Below are positions 54,221 to 62,937 of a DNA stretch of 64,000 bases, one piece after another (position 1 is the first letter of the stretch; every line of letters begins with the position of its first letter). The stretch is from the NCBI GenBank assembly GCA_039960995.1, contig JBDVKF010000093.1, positions 1 to 64,000 on the forward strand, written 5' to 3'. The notes beneath the pieces are model-generated. The model made no database searches. It was not told the DNA's origin and was given only the letters and a program-made list of their open reading frames with translations. Made by a program: the position numbers and the translations under genes. This DNA is from JABSSA01 sp039960995. GTDB lineage: Bacteria; Pseudomonadota; Alphaproteobacteria; Rhodobacterales; Rhodobacteraceae.

Positions 54221-55074
54221 GAAAAAGGCTGCCTTTTGTCTAGCAGCTCTCGTAAGCCTTCTCCGACAAGGTTGAAGGCCAGCACCGCCAATGTAACCGC
54301 CAAGCCGGGGACCAGCAGCATATGGGGCGCTTGGGCAAAAAATGGTCGTGCTTCGTTCAGCATCGCACCCCATTCTGGGGTCGGGGGCTGTACGCCGATG
54401 CCCAGAAAGCTGAGCGCGGATAACGCCAGCAGCACCGACGCGGTTTCAAGCGAAATGATCACCGCAAGGGGCGGCAAGATTTGCGGTAAGATATGGCGCA
54501 TGACGACCCTGATGCGTGAAGCGCCGCCAAGGTAAGCCGCATGTACGAAATCTCGCTGACTGGCAGACAAAACAAGGGCGCGCACCATCCGGGCATTTGA
54601 TGGCCACCATGCTGCGGCAACGCCGATGATCGAAGCCTCAAGCGATGCGCCCATGAAACCGATGACAGCCAGTGCAAGAACCAATGTCGGAAAGGCCATG
54701 ATGATATCGGCTAAACGCATCATCACCATGTCGACACGCCCGCCAGCCAAACCGGCGATAATTCCCCACGGCAACGAGATGGCCAAGATCACGGTGATGG
54801 TCACAAGTGCGGCGCCAAGCGATACGGGAACCGCCGCGACCAACCGTGAAAGCACATCGCGGCCAAGGTGATCTGCACCCAACGGGTGAACAGAGGATGG
54901 CCCCGACAATCGCGACAACAAGTCGATCTGTTTCGGAGACGGCAAATCAAATACCAAAGGCGATAGACCCAAAGCAAGGAACGCGGCCATCAGGATAAGC
55001 CCAAGGATCAAGCCGATCCGTCCGCCATTTAATCCAAGACGCAACGCGGGGATGCGAAGGGCGTGTTCACTCAT
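54214..55074 (-). CDS. ABC permease, DppC/NikC type (second transporter)
   Basis: The product is 286 residues, about six helices. It shows HPLGADHLGRDVLSRLVAAVPVSL, the cytoplasmic loop HAAYLGGASRIRVVMRHILPQ and LSALSFLGIGVQPPTPEWGAML, all typical of DppC proteins. It overlaps the DppB-type gene by eight bases. Confidence 0.88.
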   Translation of the reverse strand: MSEHALRIPALRLGLNGGRIGLILGLILMAAFLALGLSPLVFDLPSPKQIDLLSRLSGPSSVHPLGADHLGRDVLSRLVAAVPVSLGAALVTITVILAISLPWGIIAGLAGGRVDMVMMRLADIIMAFPTLVLALAVIGFMGASLEASIIGVAAAWWPSNARMVRALVLSASQRDFVHAAYLGGASRIRVVMRHILPQILPPLAVIISLETASVLLALSALSFLGIGVQPPTPEWGAMLNEARPFFAQAPHMLLVPGLAVTLAVLAFNLVGEGLRELLDKRQPFSW

Positions 55075-56011
55075 GTCCCAACCTCCGCCGCAATTGCGGA
55101 TCGGCCAAGATTACGACGGCATCGGCGATCAGGCTGGTTGTGAAAAAGATCAAACCCATAAAGACCAGATAGGCCTGAATAACCGGGAAATCCCGTTGTG
55201 CGATGGCCTGAAGGATCAGTTGCCCAAGGCCAGGCCATCCAAAGATGCTTTCGACAATGACGGCCCCACCAAGCAGCGACCCAAACGTATTGGCCCAAGC
55301 GGTGGTCAGGGGTCCAATGATGCGCGGTGCGATATGGCCCAACATGATGATATGCGGCCCAAGCCCTTTGGCGATTGCGAGCCGAACATAGTCTTCGCTT
55401 TTTTCGGCGCGCACACGTTCAAAAACCACACGTCCCAATGAGGCACCCGCCCCAAGGCTGAGTGTCAATGCTGGTAGCACAAGATCCGACGCTGATCCAT
55501 CGCCGACCAATCGTGCCCACCCAAGGTTCAGCACAAAGGCATAGATCAGCAGCAGCGCCAACCAGAATGAGGGGATCGAGACCAAAAGGATGGTCAAGCC
55601 TCTGAGGCCCGCCCCGATAACCCGATCCGATGCGACCGCGAATGTGCCAAGCGCAATCGAAATGATCACGGCCCCGATAAGCGAACTCACGGCCAATGCT
55701 AAAGTTGCGGGCAGGTGGATCGCGATTTCGGACATCACGCTGCGACCCGTGGCGACGGAGGTGCCAAAATCAAATCGAACCGCCCGTGACAGCCAATCCA
55801 AATAGCGCGGCAAAAGGGGCTTATCGAGCCCGAATTGCGCCCGAAGGGCCGAAATGTCTTCGGGTTCGGGCACAATGCCCATGGCCCGCAGTTCCATCAT
55901 CACCGGATCGCCGGGCGCAAGTGCTACGATCGCAAAGGCCACAAAGCTCATGCCAAGCAATGTCGGCACCGCAGCCAATAGACGTAAAAGAACAAATCGA
56001 ACCATAGTCAA
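55067..56011 (-). CDS. ABC permease, DppB/NikB type (second transporter)
   Basis: The product is 314 residues. N-terminal MVRFVLLRLLAAVPTLLGMSFVAF is the usual DppB start helix (after MT), followed by a periplasmic loop ALRAQFGLDKPLLPRYLDWL and the core with GGAVIVESIFGWPGLGQLIL. It follows the binding-protein gene by 54 bases. Pairs with the DppC-type subunit above. Confidence 0.88.
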   Translation of the reverse strand: MTMVRFVLLRLLAAVPTLLGMSFVAFAIVALAPGDPVMMELRAMGIVPEPEDISALRAQFGLDKPLLPRYLDWLSRAVRFDFGTSVATGRSVMSEIAIHLPATLALAVSSLIGAVIISIALGTFAVASDRVIGAGLRGLTILLVSIPSFWLALLLIYAFVLNLGWARLVGDGSASDLVLPALTLSLGAGASLGRVVFERVRAEKSEDYVRLAIAKGLGPHIIMLGHIAPRIIGPLTTAWANTFGSLLGGAVIVESIFGWPGLGQLILQAIAQRDFPVIQAYLVFMGLIFFTTSLIADAVVILADPQLRRRLGHE

Positions 56012-56065
56012 ATTCCAAATCGGCAGAGCCCCGCGAAGGGAGTTCTGCCTTGTCTAAAGATTGGA

Positions 56066-57610
56066 TTACTTCGCGAATTTCACGCGGCCATAGTCGATCC
56101 AGTCCGCATATTCCGACATTGGAACCTCGATACCCGGACGTGACAGGGTAAAGTTCGGCACCATCAAGATCGGGATGGCCGCCAGATCGTCCTGTACGAT
56201 CGCACGATGCGCCTGACGCACCAGATCGATCACTTCTTCACGGGATTGAGCGCTGCGCGCGGATTTGAGCATTTCGTCAACATGTGGTCCCGGTGCTGTG
56301 AACTTGTACCCACCCCATGCGGTTGTCGAGGTGAACAGGTTATACAGCAAATAGGTTGGGTCTGTGTTGTTGTTCGACGCGAACTCCATATACAAATCCG
56401 CCTCGCCAGTATCGAGATAAGTCGAGCCATAGACGCCGCTGTCATCCACTTCGACCAGATCGATATCGATACCAACACTTGCGAACATTTGTTCCAGCAT
56501 TTCGGGCATTGGCTTCACAGTGGACACGTTTGGATAAGCCGCTACTAAGCGCAATTTCAACTTGCGTCCGTCCTTTTCGCGTACTCCGTCGTCGCCCAAG
56601 GCCCAACCGGCCGCATCCAGCAACGCAGCCGCTTTTTGCGGATCATATCCGAATCCATCTGTGTGATTTTCGCCTAGGTTAAACATCCAACCAGGCAGAA
56701 TGCCTTTGGCCGGAACACCGCGCCCAGCAAATAACACCTCAGCCAGCGTGTCGCGGTCGATGGCCCAAGCCAAGGCTTCGCGGACTTTGTAATCCTGAAT
56801 GATGTCGAAAGGTGCCGCACCGTTTAAGTTCGCCAACAAGGCCACATAGCGGATTGGCCGGCTTTCATGCAGCACAACGGACCCGTCTTGCGGCATCGAC
56901 AACATCATTTGCGGGGTCACTTCGCCAATTACGTCAATCTCACCGTTTTGCAGGGCAAGCAAACGCGCATTGTCATCCCCAATGAAACGAAACGTCAAAC
57001 GGTCAACGCTTGGCGCTTCGCCCCAGTACTTTTCGTTCCGCACGACCGTGATCTGTTGTTTGGGCTCATAGCTATCAAGCAGGTAAGGACCGGTGCCAAC
57101 AGGGTTCGCGGCGCGGTCTTCGGATGGGCCGAACAGGGATGTGCCCCGATGGGTCATGTTTTCGATGACCAGTGCCGACCCTTTTTCAGATCGAAAGCGG
57201 ATCTGGTAATCCCCGAGCTTTTCAAAGCTGTCTTGATCGATCTGAAGGAAATCCGACTTCCCTTGGTCATATAGCTTCAGCGCGTCAATGGCGCTGTCTG
57301 CATTGAAAACTGTACCATCTGAAAACGAAACATCCTGGCGCAATGTGACGGTATAAGAGCCATCTTTATAGTCCCATGCATCGAATAATAGCGGGCTGGG
57401 CAAGAAATTCTCATCTGGCTTTACAGCCGTTTCAACGATCTGTGCCGCAGGACGACGGGTTGTGAAAGAGAACTTGTCTTCCGCGACTGAATAACGATCA
57501 CGCTTGACCGCAACGGTTAGCGACGTTTCAGCTTGAGCTGACGTGAATGATAACGGCATAGCCGTAAGGGTCGCCGCTACAAAATGTACGGCCAAACGAA
57601 GTTTAGACAT
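56066..57610 (-). CDS. ABC substrate-binding protein, family 5 (second transporter)
   Basis: The product is 514 residues with GAGGAA before ATG 57610. The signal peptide ends near SAQAET. SBP_bac_5 features include LRQDVSFSDGTVFNADS, NPVGTGPYLLDSYEP and REALAWAIDRDTLAEVLFAGRG (core AWAIDRDTL). It is not closely similar to the first binding protein, so the two transporters probably take different ligands. Context with zinc genes suggests metal chelates, but peptides cannot be excluded. Confidence 0.87.
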   Translation of the reverse strand: MSKLRLAVHFVAATLTAMPLSFTSAQAETSLTVAVKRDRYSVAEDKFSFTTRRPAAQIVETAVKPDENFLPSPLLFDAWDYKDGSYTVTLRQDVSFSDGTVFNADSAIDALKLYDQGKSDFLQIDQDSFEKLGDYQIRFRSEKGSALVIENMTHRGTSLFGPSEDRAANPVGTGPYLLDSYEPKQQITVVRNEKYWGEAPSVDRLTFRFIGDDNARLLALQNGEIDVIGEVTPQMMLSMPQDGSVVLHESRPIRYVALLANLNGAAPFDIIQDYKVREALAWAIDRDTLAEVLFAGRGVPAKGILPGWMFNLGENHTDGFGYDPQKAAALLDAAGWALGDDGVREKDGRKLKLRLVAAYPNVSTVKPMPEMLEQMFASVGIDIDLVEVDDSGVYGSTYLDTGEADLYMEFASNNNTDPTYLLYNLFTSTTAWGGYKFTAPGPHVDEMLKSARSAQSREEVIDLVRQAHRAIVQDDLAAIPILMVPNFTLSRPGIEVPMSEYADWIDYGRVKFAK

Positions 57611-57628
57611 TGGGTATTCCTCATGAAT

Positions 57629-58009
57629 TCAAATGTAGTTTGGGTTTGAATTCATAGAGGGAGGTGCACGCGCTAGATTCGGGTGCCACAACCGACGCTT
57701 TGCAAGATCGCCGGATTGCGCGAGGGCTGTGCGATAAGAGGACAGAAATTCGAATTGCGGAGACGTAGCAGTTTGTCCGCTTAGGCTGCCGATCTGCGAC
57801 GAGAAGAAATCGCAGCTTAGATCCCGCTCACTTGGGACGGTGTCATCAAGCGGCACTTGAACTGTTCTTGGCTCACCACCGGTACAAAGGACATAGCTGA
57901 GCATTTCGCCTTCGACCACCAACATGGTGCCGGGGGGACGAAGAACGACACTGACAAGGATCGTCAGGGCCATTAAAAGCCTTGTGACTATTCCTCCTTT
58001 CCAATGCAC
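57629..58009 (-). CDS. Small secreted protein of unknown function
   Basis: The product is 126 residues from GTG 58009, supported by GGAG eight bases upstream; an ATG at 57973 is an alternative. A hydrophobic segment (ALTILVSVVLRPPGTMLVV) acts as signal or anchor, followed by LSYVLCTGGEPRTVQV and a second Cys in LSCDFFSSQIG. The pattern recalls small DUF2946-type proteins found with metal uptake genes. It lies 18 bases before the second binding-protein gene and is probably co-transcribed. Confidence 0.55.
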   Translation of the reverse strand: MHWKGGIVTRLLMALTILVSVVLRPPGTMLVVEGEMLSYVLCTGGEPRTVQVPLDDTVPSERDLSCDFFSSQIGSLSGQTATSPQFEFLSSYRTALAQSGDLAKRRLWHPNLARAPPSMNSNPNYI

Positions 58010-58044
58010 GTGCTGGTCTCCTCACATCCAAAAGCGAGCTGGTT

Positions 58045-58066
58045 CTGATGATCGGACCCGCATCAG
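58045..58066. promoter_or_regulatory. Inverted repeat in divergent promoter of MFS gene and second transporter
   Basis: CTGATG (58045-58050) and CATCAG (58061-58066) with a ten-base spacer, midway between the divergent starts at 58009 and 58094. Candidate operator for a shared regulator. It does not resemble the Zur-like repeat before cobW. Confidence 0.4.
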
Positions 58067-58093
58067 CGTCATTTAAGGTATTGTGTCGCAACT

Positions 58094-59479
58094 GTGAAGA
58101 ACTACAGTTTGATAATGACCGGTGCAATGGCGAACCCTATCTACCGACGGCTCTTGCTGGCACAAATCTTCTCGGTGCTTGGGTCGGGGCTGACAACCAT
58201 CGCTTTGGGTCTGTTGGCGTTCCAGCTGTCCGGTGACGATGCAGGCGCTGTTCTCGGCACGGCCCTTGCGCTTAAGATGGTCGCCTATGTCGGGCTTGCC
58301 CCCATTGCCGCAGCCATATCAGAGCGCTTGCCGCGCAGACCTTTTTTGATTTCGCTGGATTTGGCCCGTGCGGGGATGGTGCTTTTCCTGCCTTTCGTGA
58401 CCGAGATCTGGCAGATTTATCTGCTGGTCTTCGGGTTTCAGGCCTTTTCAGCAGCGTTTACGCCCACATTTCAGGCAACGATTCCCGATATTCTGGAAGA
58501 CGAGGCAGATTATACCCAAGCGTTGTCCTACTCGCGACTGACCTACGATCTTGAATCGCTTGTCAGCCCCTTAATTGCCGGTTTGGCGCTGGCAGTGTTT
58601 ACGTTTCATGCGTTGTTTGTCGGGACCGCAATCGGGTTCCTGGTTTCAGCCGCTTTGGTGTTCAGCGTGGTGCTGCCCCTCAGAAACACGGCCGCGGTTC
58701 AGGCTCCGTTTCGCAAACGTGTAACCCGTGGGATCTGGATCTATTTGGCCACGCCGCGCCTTCGCGGGTTGCTGGCCCTCTATGTGACCGTTGCGGCAGG
58801 GACGGCGATGGTCATCGTCAACACGGTTGTGCGCGTCAAAAGTGATCTCGGCCTTGGCGATGAAATGGTGGCGCTGCATTTCGCGGCAAGCGGTATTGGG
58901 TCGATGGTGGTCGCTCTGCTGTTGCCTAAACTACTCAATCGACACGCGCCGCGTCCCATAATGTTCATCGGGGCCGCCATTGTGACGGTCAGCCTTATGC
59001 TGGCAGCGTTTGCACCGGGGGTCGTCGTCGGATTGGCGATATGGGCCGCACTTGGGGCAGGGACCTCGTTTATTCAGACGTCTGCAGGTTTGCTGATCAC
59101 CCGATCCTGCCACGCCGAAGACCGTCCCTCTGTGTTTGCAGCACAATTTGCCTTGTCGCATTCCACTTGGCTATTGGCCTACCCCTTAGCGGGAACACTT
59201 GGGGCCAACGCTGGGTTGCCAATCACGTTTCTGGTTATGGCGCTCATTTCCGGTATCACTTCGCTGATTGCGCACCGTCTTTGGCCTTCGTTCGATCCAA
59301 TGGAAATTGAACACGACCATGTCGCTCTTGATCACGTGCATGCCAATGGTGATGCGGACCACCATCAAGGGGAAATTACGCATTCGAAGCGGCCGATACA
59401 CCATCATCACGAGGCCGTTCGACATAGCCACGTGTTTGTAATCGATGACCATCACCCGGTCTGGCCCAAACCTAAATGA
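58094..59479 (+). CDS. MFS transporter with histidine-rich C-terminal tail
   Basis: The product is 461 residues from GTG 58094 (ATG codons at 58115 and 58127 are possible starts). About twelve helices, starting YRRLLLAQIFSVLGSGLTTIALG. The last 55 residues are cytoplasmic and carry many His (EHDHVALDHVH, DADHHQGE, IHHHHEAVRHSH). Such tails bind Zn, Ni or Co. It is divergent from the second metal-chelate-type transporter; in staphylococci an MFS protein (CntE) exports the metallophore. Export of a chelator or of metal is inferred. Confidence 0.85.
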   Translation: MKNYSLIMTGAMANPIYRRLLLAQIFSVLGSGLTTIALGLLAFQLSGDDAGAVLGTALALKMVAYVGLAPIAAAISERLPRRPFLISLDLARAGMVLFLPFVTEIWQIYLLVFGFQAFSAAFTPTFQATIPDILEDEADYTQALSYSRLTYDLESLVSPLIAGLALAVFTFHALFVGTAIGFLVSAALVFSVVLPLRNTAAVQAPFRKRVTRGIWIYLATPRLRGLLALYVTVAAGTAMVIVNTVVRVKSDLGLGDEMVALHFAASGIGSMVVALLLPKLLNRHAPRPIMFIGAAIVTVSLMLAAFAPGVVVGLAIWAALGAGTSFIQTSAGLLITRSCHAEDRPSVFAAQFALSHSTWLLAYPLAGTLGANAGLPITFLVMALISGITSLIAHRLWPSFDPMEIEHDHVALDHVHANGDADHHQGEITHSKRPIHHHHEAVRHSHVFVIDDHHPVWPKPK

Positions 59480-59995
59480 GAATTTACCAAGCTTGAATAA
59501 CAATTGCCGCTTCTCAGCGAGAGGTCACACTTGTCGGTAGACTACAAGGCATTTGCGACCAAATATTTGAAAAAGCCATGCAGGTTCCGATAAAATTTTA
59601 TAAATATAGGACAACCCGGTTTTTTTGTCCGCAATGAATTGTGCTGAAATTCGCCTTTATCCGTATCTTGAATGTGCTTGGAACTCGAGTGTCTGAGCAC
59701 TCAAGGCCTTAGCCTGAAGCCTCAAAAGGTCTTTGGAGATTTCTTTTTACGGAATGTTCAATTTATTAATTTATCCACCTGATCAAAGGACGGTTTTATT
59801 CTTTAGATCCACGGGAAAGCGCAAGTTACTAAATTGAAAACTACGGTCAATTGCAGAACACGCAAAGGTTGTTTCAAATTCTTTGTGCTGACCTTTGGCT
59901 GAGTTGCAGGCACCCGGCGGTTTTAGCGTTTTTCTTCCTTGTATGTCCAATAATCAGGATTCCCCCTGATACAGTTCCAAGGCGAGGCAGTGTTT
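59480..59995. other. AT-rich intergenic region before the Hint/RTX gene
   Basis: About 515 bases with lower GC than the neighbours and no supported gene. A short stem (ATCAGG 59953-59958 with CCTGAT 59965-59970) lies in the leader of the Hint/RTX gene. Nothing else is recognisable. Confidence 0.4.
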
Positions 59996-61543
59996 ATGCC
60001 CACAACATTTAACGTATTTTCCCTTGGCGTTGCGCCTGACATGGACACGACAGAAGGGTCCAACATAACTGAGAACGCTGGCGCGCTTGTCGGCATGACA
60101 TTTGGCGGCACGGATGATCCGCTTTCGGCCAATGTAAAGTCCTTTTCACCTGGAACCGCGGGCTTTGGTGCGGGGAACGCAAGTTTTTATGACACCAATA
60201 ATGCAACCTCTCACGATGAGTTCCGCATCGATGGTGGTGCGGATCAACTGTTTGATTCCGCCGCAACATTTTTCACAACACTTACCTACAACGACGGCAC
60301 AACAGCCCTCGCCACCTACACGTTTTTTCAGGATACAAACGGAAATACCTATTTGGCACCGAATGTGTCATTCAATACTGGACAGACCTTACTCGAAGCA
60401 AAGCCAATTCAGTCACTGAAAATTGAAGCTTTGAACAACAACAATTCCAGGTTAGTCGCAAATCGTCAGGAAGGAAACTTTGTCGAAACGGACGGCCCCG
60501 TTGACGGCACATCCGGTGATGACGTGATGGGTCTCGGGTACACCGACGCTGATGGAGATGCGATTGGGAGTGACAGCGACACGATCAATGGCGGCGACGG
60601 CAACGATACGATTGATGGTGATAGCGGCGATGACAGCATTGATGGGGGAAGCGGCGATGACAGCATCGATGGCGGGGATGGGGACGATACGATCACAGGC
60701 GGCAGCGGCCAGGATACAATCGTCGGTGGTCTGGGCAATGACACCTTGTCGTCTGGGGACAATTCGACCAGTGACACTTTCGTCATTCGCGATGGTGACG
60801 GGTCTGATACGATCCTCGACTTCGATCCCGCTGATCCGGATGTTTTGGCATTTGATATGGCCGAAATACAGACCTATCAGGACTTTCTAGACAGGCTCAG
60901 CCAAGATAGCGCCGACGCAATCGTCACCTATGACAACGGGGATACAACGCGCCTTGTCGGGGTCGAAATAGTGGACATCGGCACACAGAACTTTTCGACA
61001 GAAGCCGGACCAGTTTGCCTGCATAGAGATACACGCATAAGCACTCCCAGCGGCTACACACGGGTGCAGGATCTAAGGCCAGGTGATCTTGTCAATACAG
61101 AGGATAATGGAACTGATCCAATAGTCACCATATGCGCCAACCGTATGCATTTTACAAACCGAGTTGATCGGGGGAAGCCCATTTTGATCAAGAAAAACAG
61201 TTTTGGGCGGGATCGACCCTTCCGAGATTGCATCGTCTCCCCCCAACATCGCATTGCTGTGCGCTCGCTATCAGGAAAAACGGTTCTCATTGCAGCGGTC
61301 AAACTGTGCGGACGACAAGGAGTTCGGAGAATGCACGAACACAAGACCGTCGATTATCACAACATTCTTCTGGCAAGACATTCAATCATTTCAATCGAGG
61401 GTTTGCGGGTAGAGACCGCGCTTTTGACAAAAACCACACGAATAGCTTTCGGCCCACAGGTCAATCACCTGCCAGAAATGTGTCCTGTTCATTCCATTGT
61501 GAAAAAGGATGTTGGCCTTGAGGGTTCTGTTGCACTAATTTAA
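59996..61543 (+). CDS. RTX-repeat protein with C-terminal Hint (hedgehog/intein) domain
   Basis: The product is 515 residues from ATG 59996 (site GAGG). After a 185-residue N-terminal beta-rich region come RTX calcium-binding nonapeptides (GGDGNDTID, GGSGDDSID, GGDGDDTIT, GGSGQDTIV, GGLGNDTLS). The C-terminal Hint-type domain starts at VCLHRDTRISTPSGYTRVQDL (core CLHRDTRI), with LRPGDLV and VSPQHRIAV as intein-like block motifs. Roseobacters have many such proteins, thought to be exported by type I secretion and to self-process. This Hint copy is divergent (see findings). No ABC exporter is adjacent. Confidence 0.82.
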   Translation: MPTTFNVFSLGVAPDMDTTEGSNITENAGALVGMTFGGTDDPLSANVKSFSPGTAGFGAGNASFYDTNNATSHDEFRIDGGADQLFDSAATFFTTLTYNDGTTALATYTFFQDTNGNTYLAPNVSFNTGQTLLEAKPIQSLKIEALNNNNSRLVANRQEGNFVETDGPVDGTSGDDVMGLGYTDADGDAIGSDSDTINGGDGNDTIDGDSGDDSIDGGSGDDSIDGGDGDDTITGGSGQDTIVGGLGNDTLSSGDNSTSDTFVIRDGDGSDTILDFDPADPDVLAFDMAEIQTYQDFLDRLSQDSADAIVTYDNGDTTRLVGVEIVDIGTQNFSTEAGPVCLHRDTRISTPSGYTRVQDLRPGDLVNTEDNGTDPIVTICANRMHFTNRVDRGKPILIKKNSFGRDRPFRDCIVSPQHRIAVRSLSGKTVLIAAVKLCGRQGVRRMHEHKTVDYHNILLARHSIISIEGLRVETALLTKTTRIAFGPQVNHLPEMCPVHSIVKKDVGLEGSVALI

Positions 61544-61976
61544 TTGGGTGGCTGGGCGTGGAATTGTGCGTTTGCACTTTTTCACTTTAGCGCATCTTCA
61601 CTTTAGTTGTTCTGTTTCCATTGAGGCTGAACCTATCAAGGAACGCACGGGTCACCTCCAGTTGATCTGCTATTGGTCATACGTGTCGATATGGCACTTT
61701 CAGATGATCGTGGTGATCTGCCCAAGATCATCTGGTGGATCACCGGACTGGCGTTAGCAAAGGTCATAGTCGAGACCTTGGTTGAAATTGCGGGTCGCGA
61801 AAAAACTTGCCTTTAGGGGAGTCGTCACCAGTTTAGGATGCCTTGAAGGCGTGATTTAAGCTTAGGTTGTGAATGCACCGTGGACCGATGTGCCTGAAAC
61901 CCGAAAGGAATGATCGAAAGCTTCTGACGTCAAATTGTTCGTCAAAAAGGACACTTGATTGAGGCATTCTGCTCAT
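61544..61976. other. Intergenic region, little recognisable
   Basis: About 430 bases between the Hint gene and the terminator hairpin of the leftward membrane gene. A weak 41-codon frame at 61691-61816 is listed separately. An open 69-codon frame at 61548-61757 shows no family and is probably chance. Confidence 0.35.
61691..61816 (+). CDS. Possible 41-residue membrane peptide
   Basis: ATG 61691 opens 41 codons ending at TAG 61814-61816. The product begins MALSDDRGDLPKIIWW and has one hydrophobic helix (IIWWITGLALAKVIVETLV) with a charged end. There is no good ribosome binding site. The composition is protein-like, but no family is known to me. Confidence 0.28.
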   Translation: MALSDDRGDLPKIIWWITGLALAKVIVETLVEIAGREKTCL

Positions 61977-62001
61977 GGGCCGCGTTCGGATGACGCGGCC
62001 C
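61977..62001 (-). terminator. Strong hairpin after the leftward membrane gene
   Basis: A perfect 9-bp stem GGGCCGCGT (61977-61985) with ACGCGGCCC (61993-62001) and a seven-base loop, 13 bases past the stop of the 62015-62794 gene. No T-run on either strand, so it is terminator-like but not canonical. Confidence 0.6.
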
Positions 62002-62014
62002 TCAAGGTCAGTTA

Positions 62015-62794
62015 TTATTCAAAAACAGCTGCGATTTTGTCGACGTCAACGCCTTCTTTGATTTCACGCAAACGCGCGTAAACCAGAGCGACAACAATAC
62101 CCCCAAAGGCATATGCTAAACCGTTGATCATCGACATGCCGATACCAAGAACGGTCGCTCCGCCAATTGCGGTTAATATACCCACTAGAAACACCGCAAT
62201 CCATTGCAAAACAAAAGTCAAAATAAGCACTAGGATGAAGAGACCCACAATCGGCCAACGATATTCTTTGGTCAGTGCCGCGCTACGGCTCATTGAGCCA
62301 AATCCGCCTCGCTCAATGACAACAACTGGTGCTGTGACGTAAAAGACTGCATAGACCCAAAGTGCTCCGATGATCAGAGCAATTGCACCGATCATAGACA
62401 AAAAGGCAATGGCGATACTTAGAACAGCAATCGGAACGATCGCCGGCAAGGCGGAACTGAAATAAGCACCAAAACTGTTAGTGCGCCCCAATTTGGAATC
62501 GTATGAGACCTGGACTAACAGAGCTGTCACAAGACCATAGACCACCATATTTATGGCGATAGATGCCAAACCGCTGATAATCAATGTGGTTGGCTCTATC
62601 CCTGCAGCTGGATCTGATCCAGCTGCAACGTCAACGCCAAGAAGCAATGCGTTTATGATGAATCCCAAGAATGCGCCCAAAAATCCTAACAAGAAAACCT
62701 TGAAGAAATTCCCGAACAAAATGGAAAAGCTGTCAGAGATGATTGCTCCGACGCCAAGTGGTGTGCGCGGTATTTGAGCACTGGTTTCGGTCAT
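62015..62794 (-). CDS. Multi-span membrane protein of unknown function
   Basis: The product is 259 residues with about six hydrophobic helices. The layout (N-terminal LGVGAIISDSFSILFGNFFKVF, then alternating helices and a cytoplasmic RSAALTKEYRW segment) resembles the membrane domain of glycerophosphodiester phosphodiesterases and UPF0259-like proteins. No catalytic domain is present. It lies 143 bases downstream of the RDD gene on the same strand. Confidence 0.65.
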   Translation of the reverse strand: MTETSAQIPRTPLGVGAIISDSFSILFGNFFKVFLLGFLGAFLGFIINALLLGVDVAAGSDPAAGIEPTTLIISGLASIAINMVVYGLVTALLVQVSYDSKLGRTNSFGAYFSSALPAIVPIAVLSIAIAFLSMIGAIALIIGALWVYAVFYVTAPVVVIERGGFGSMSRSAALTKEYRWPIVGLFILVLILTFVLQWIAVFLVGILTAIGGATVLGIGMSMINGLAYAFGGIVVALVYARLREIKEGVDVDKIAAVFE

Positions 62795-62937
62795 TGCCTT
62801 TTTCCTTAAGCCAAAGATTAAAGTAAATCAGATTTCTACGCGATGCCCCCCACCGCACGGCTGACATACAGGACCGCAAGCTTTATACGGTTTCAAGCTA
62901 TTTTTGCTTGCTTTATCTGATTGTGGCGCTGATCCCA

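Noticed and set aside
44417..59479. Complete metallophore biosynthesis cluster
   Set aside because: No nicotianamine-synthase-like, opine-dehydrogenase or histidine-racemase gene is visible, so only transport and regulation can be claimed.
60590..60760. Short tandem repeats as a possible CRISPR or satellite array
   Set aside because: They encode RTX nonapeptides in frame and vary at wobble positions; no spacers. No CRISPR array was seen anywhere in the window.
60466..60786. Pro/Ser-rich minus-strand frame over the RTX repeats
   Set aside because: Its repeats are the reverse reading of the Asp/Gly RTX repeats; not a separate gene.
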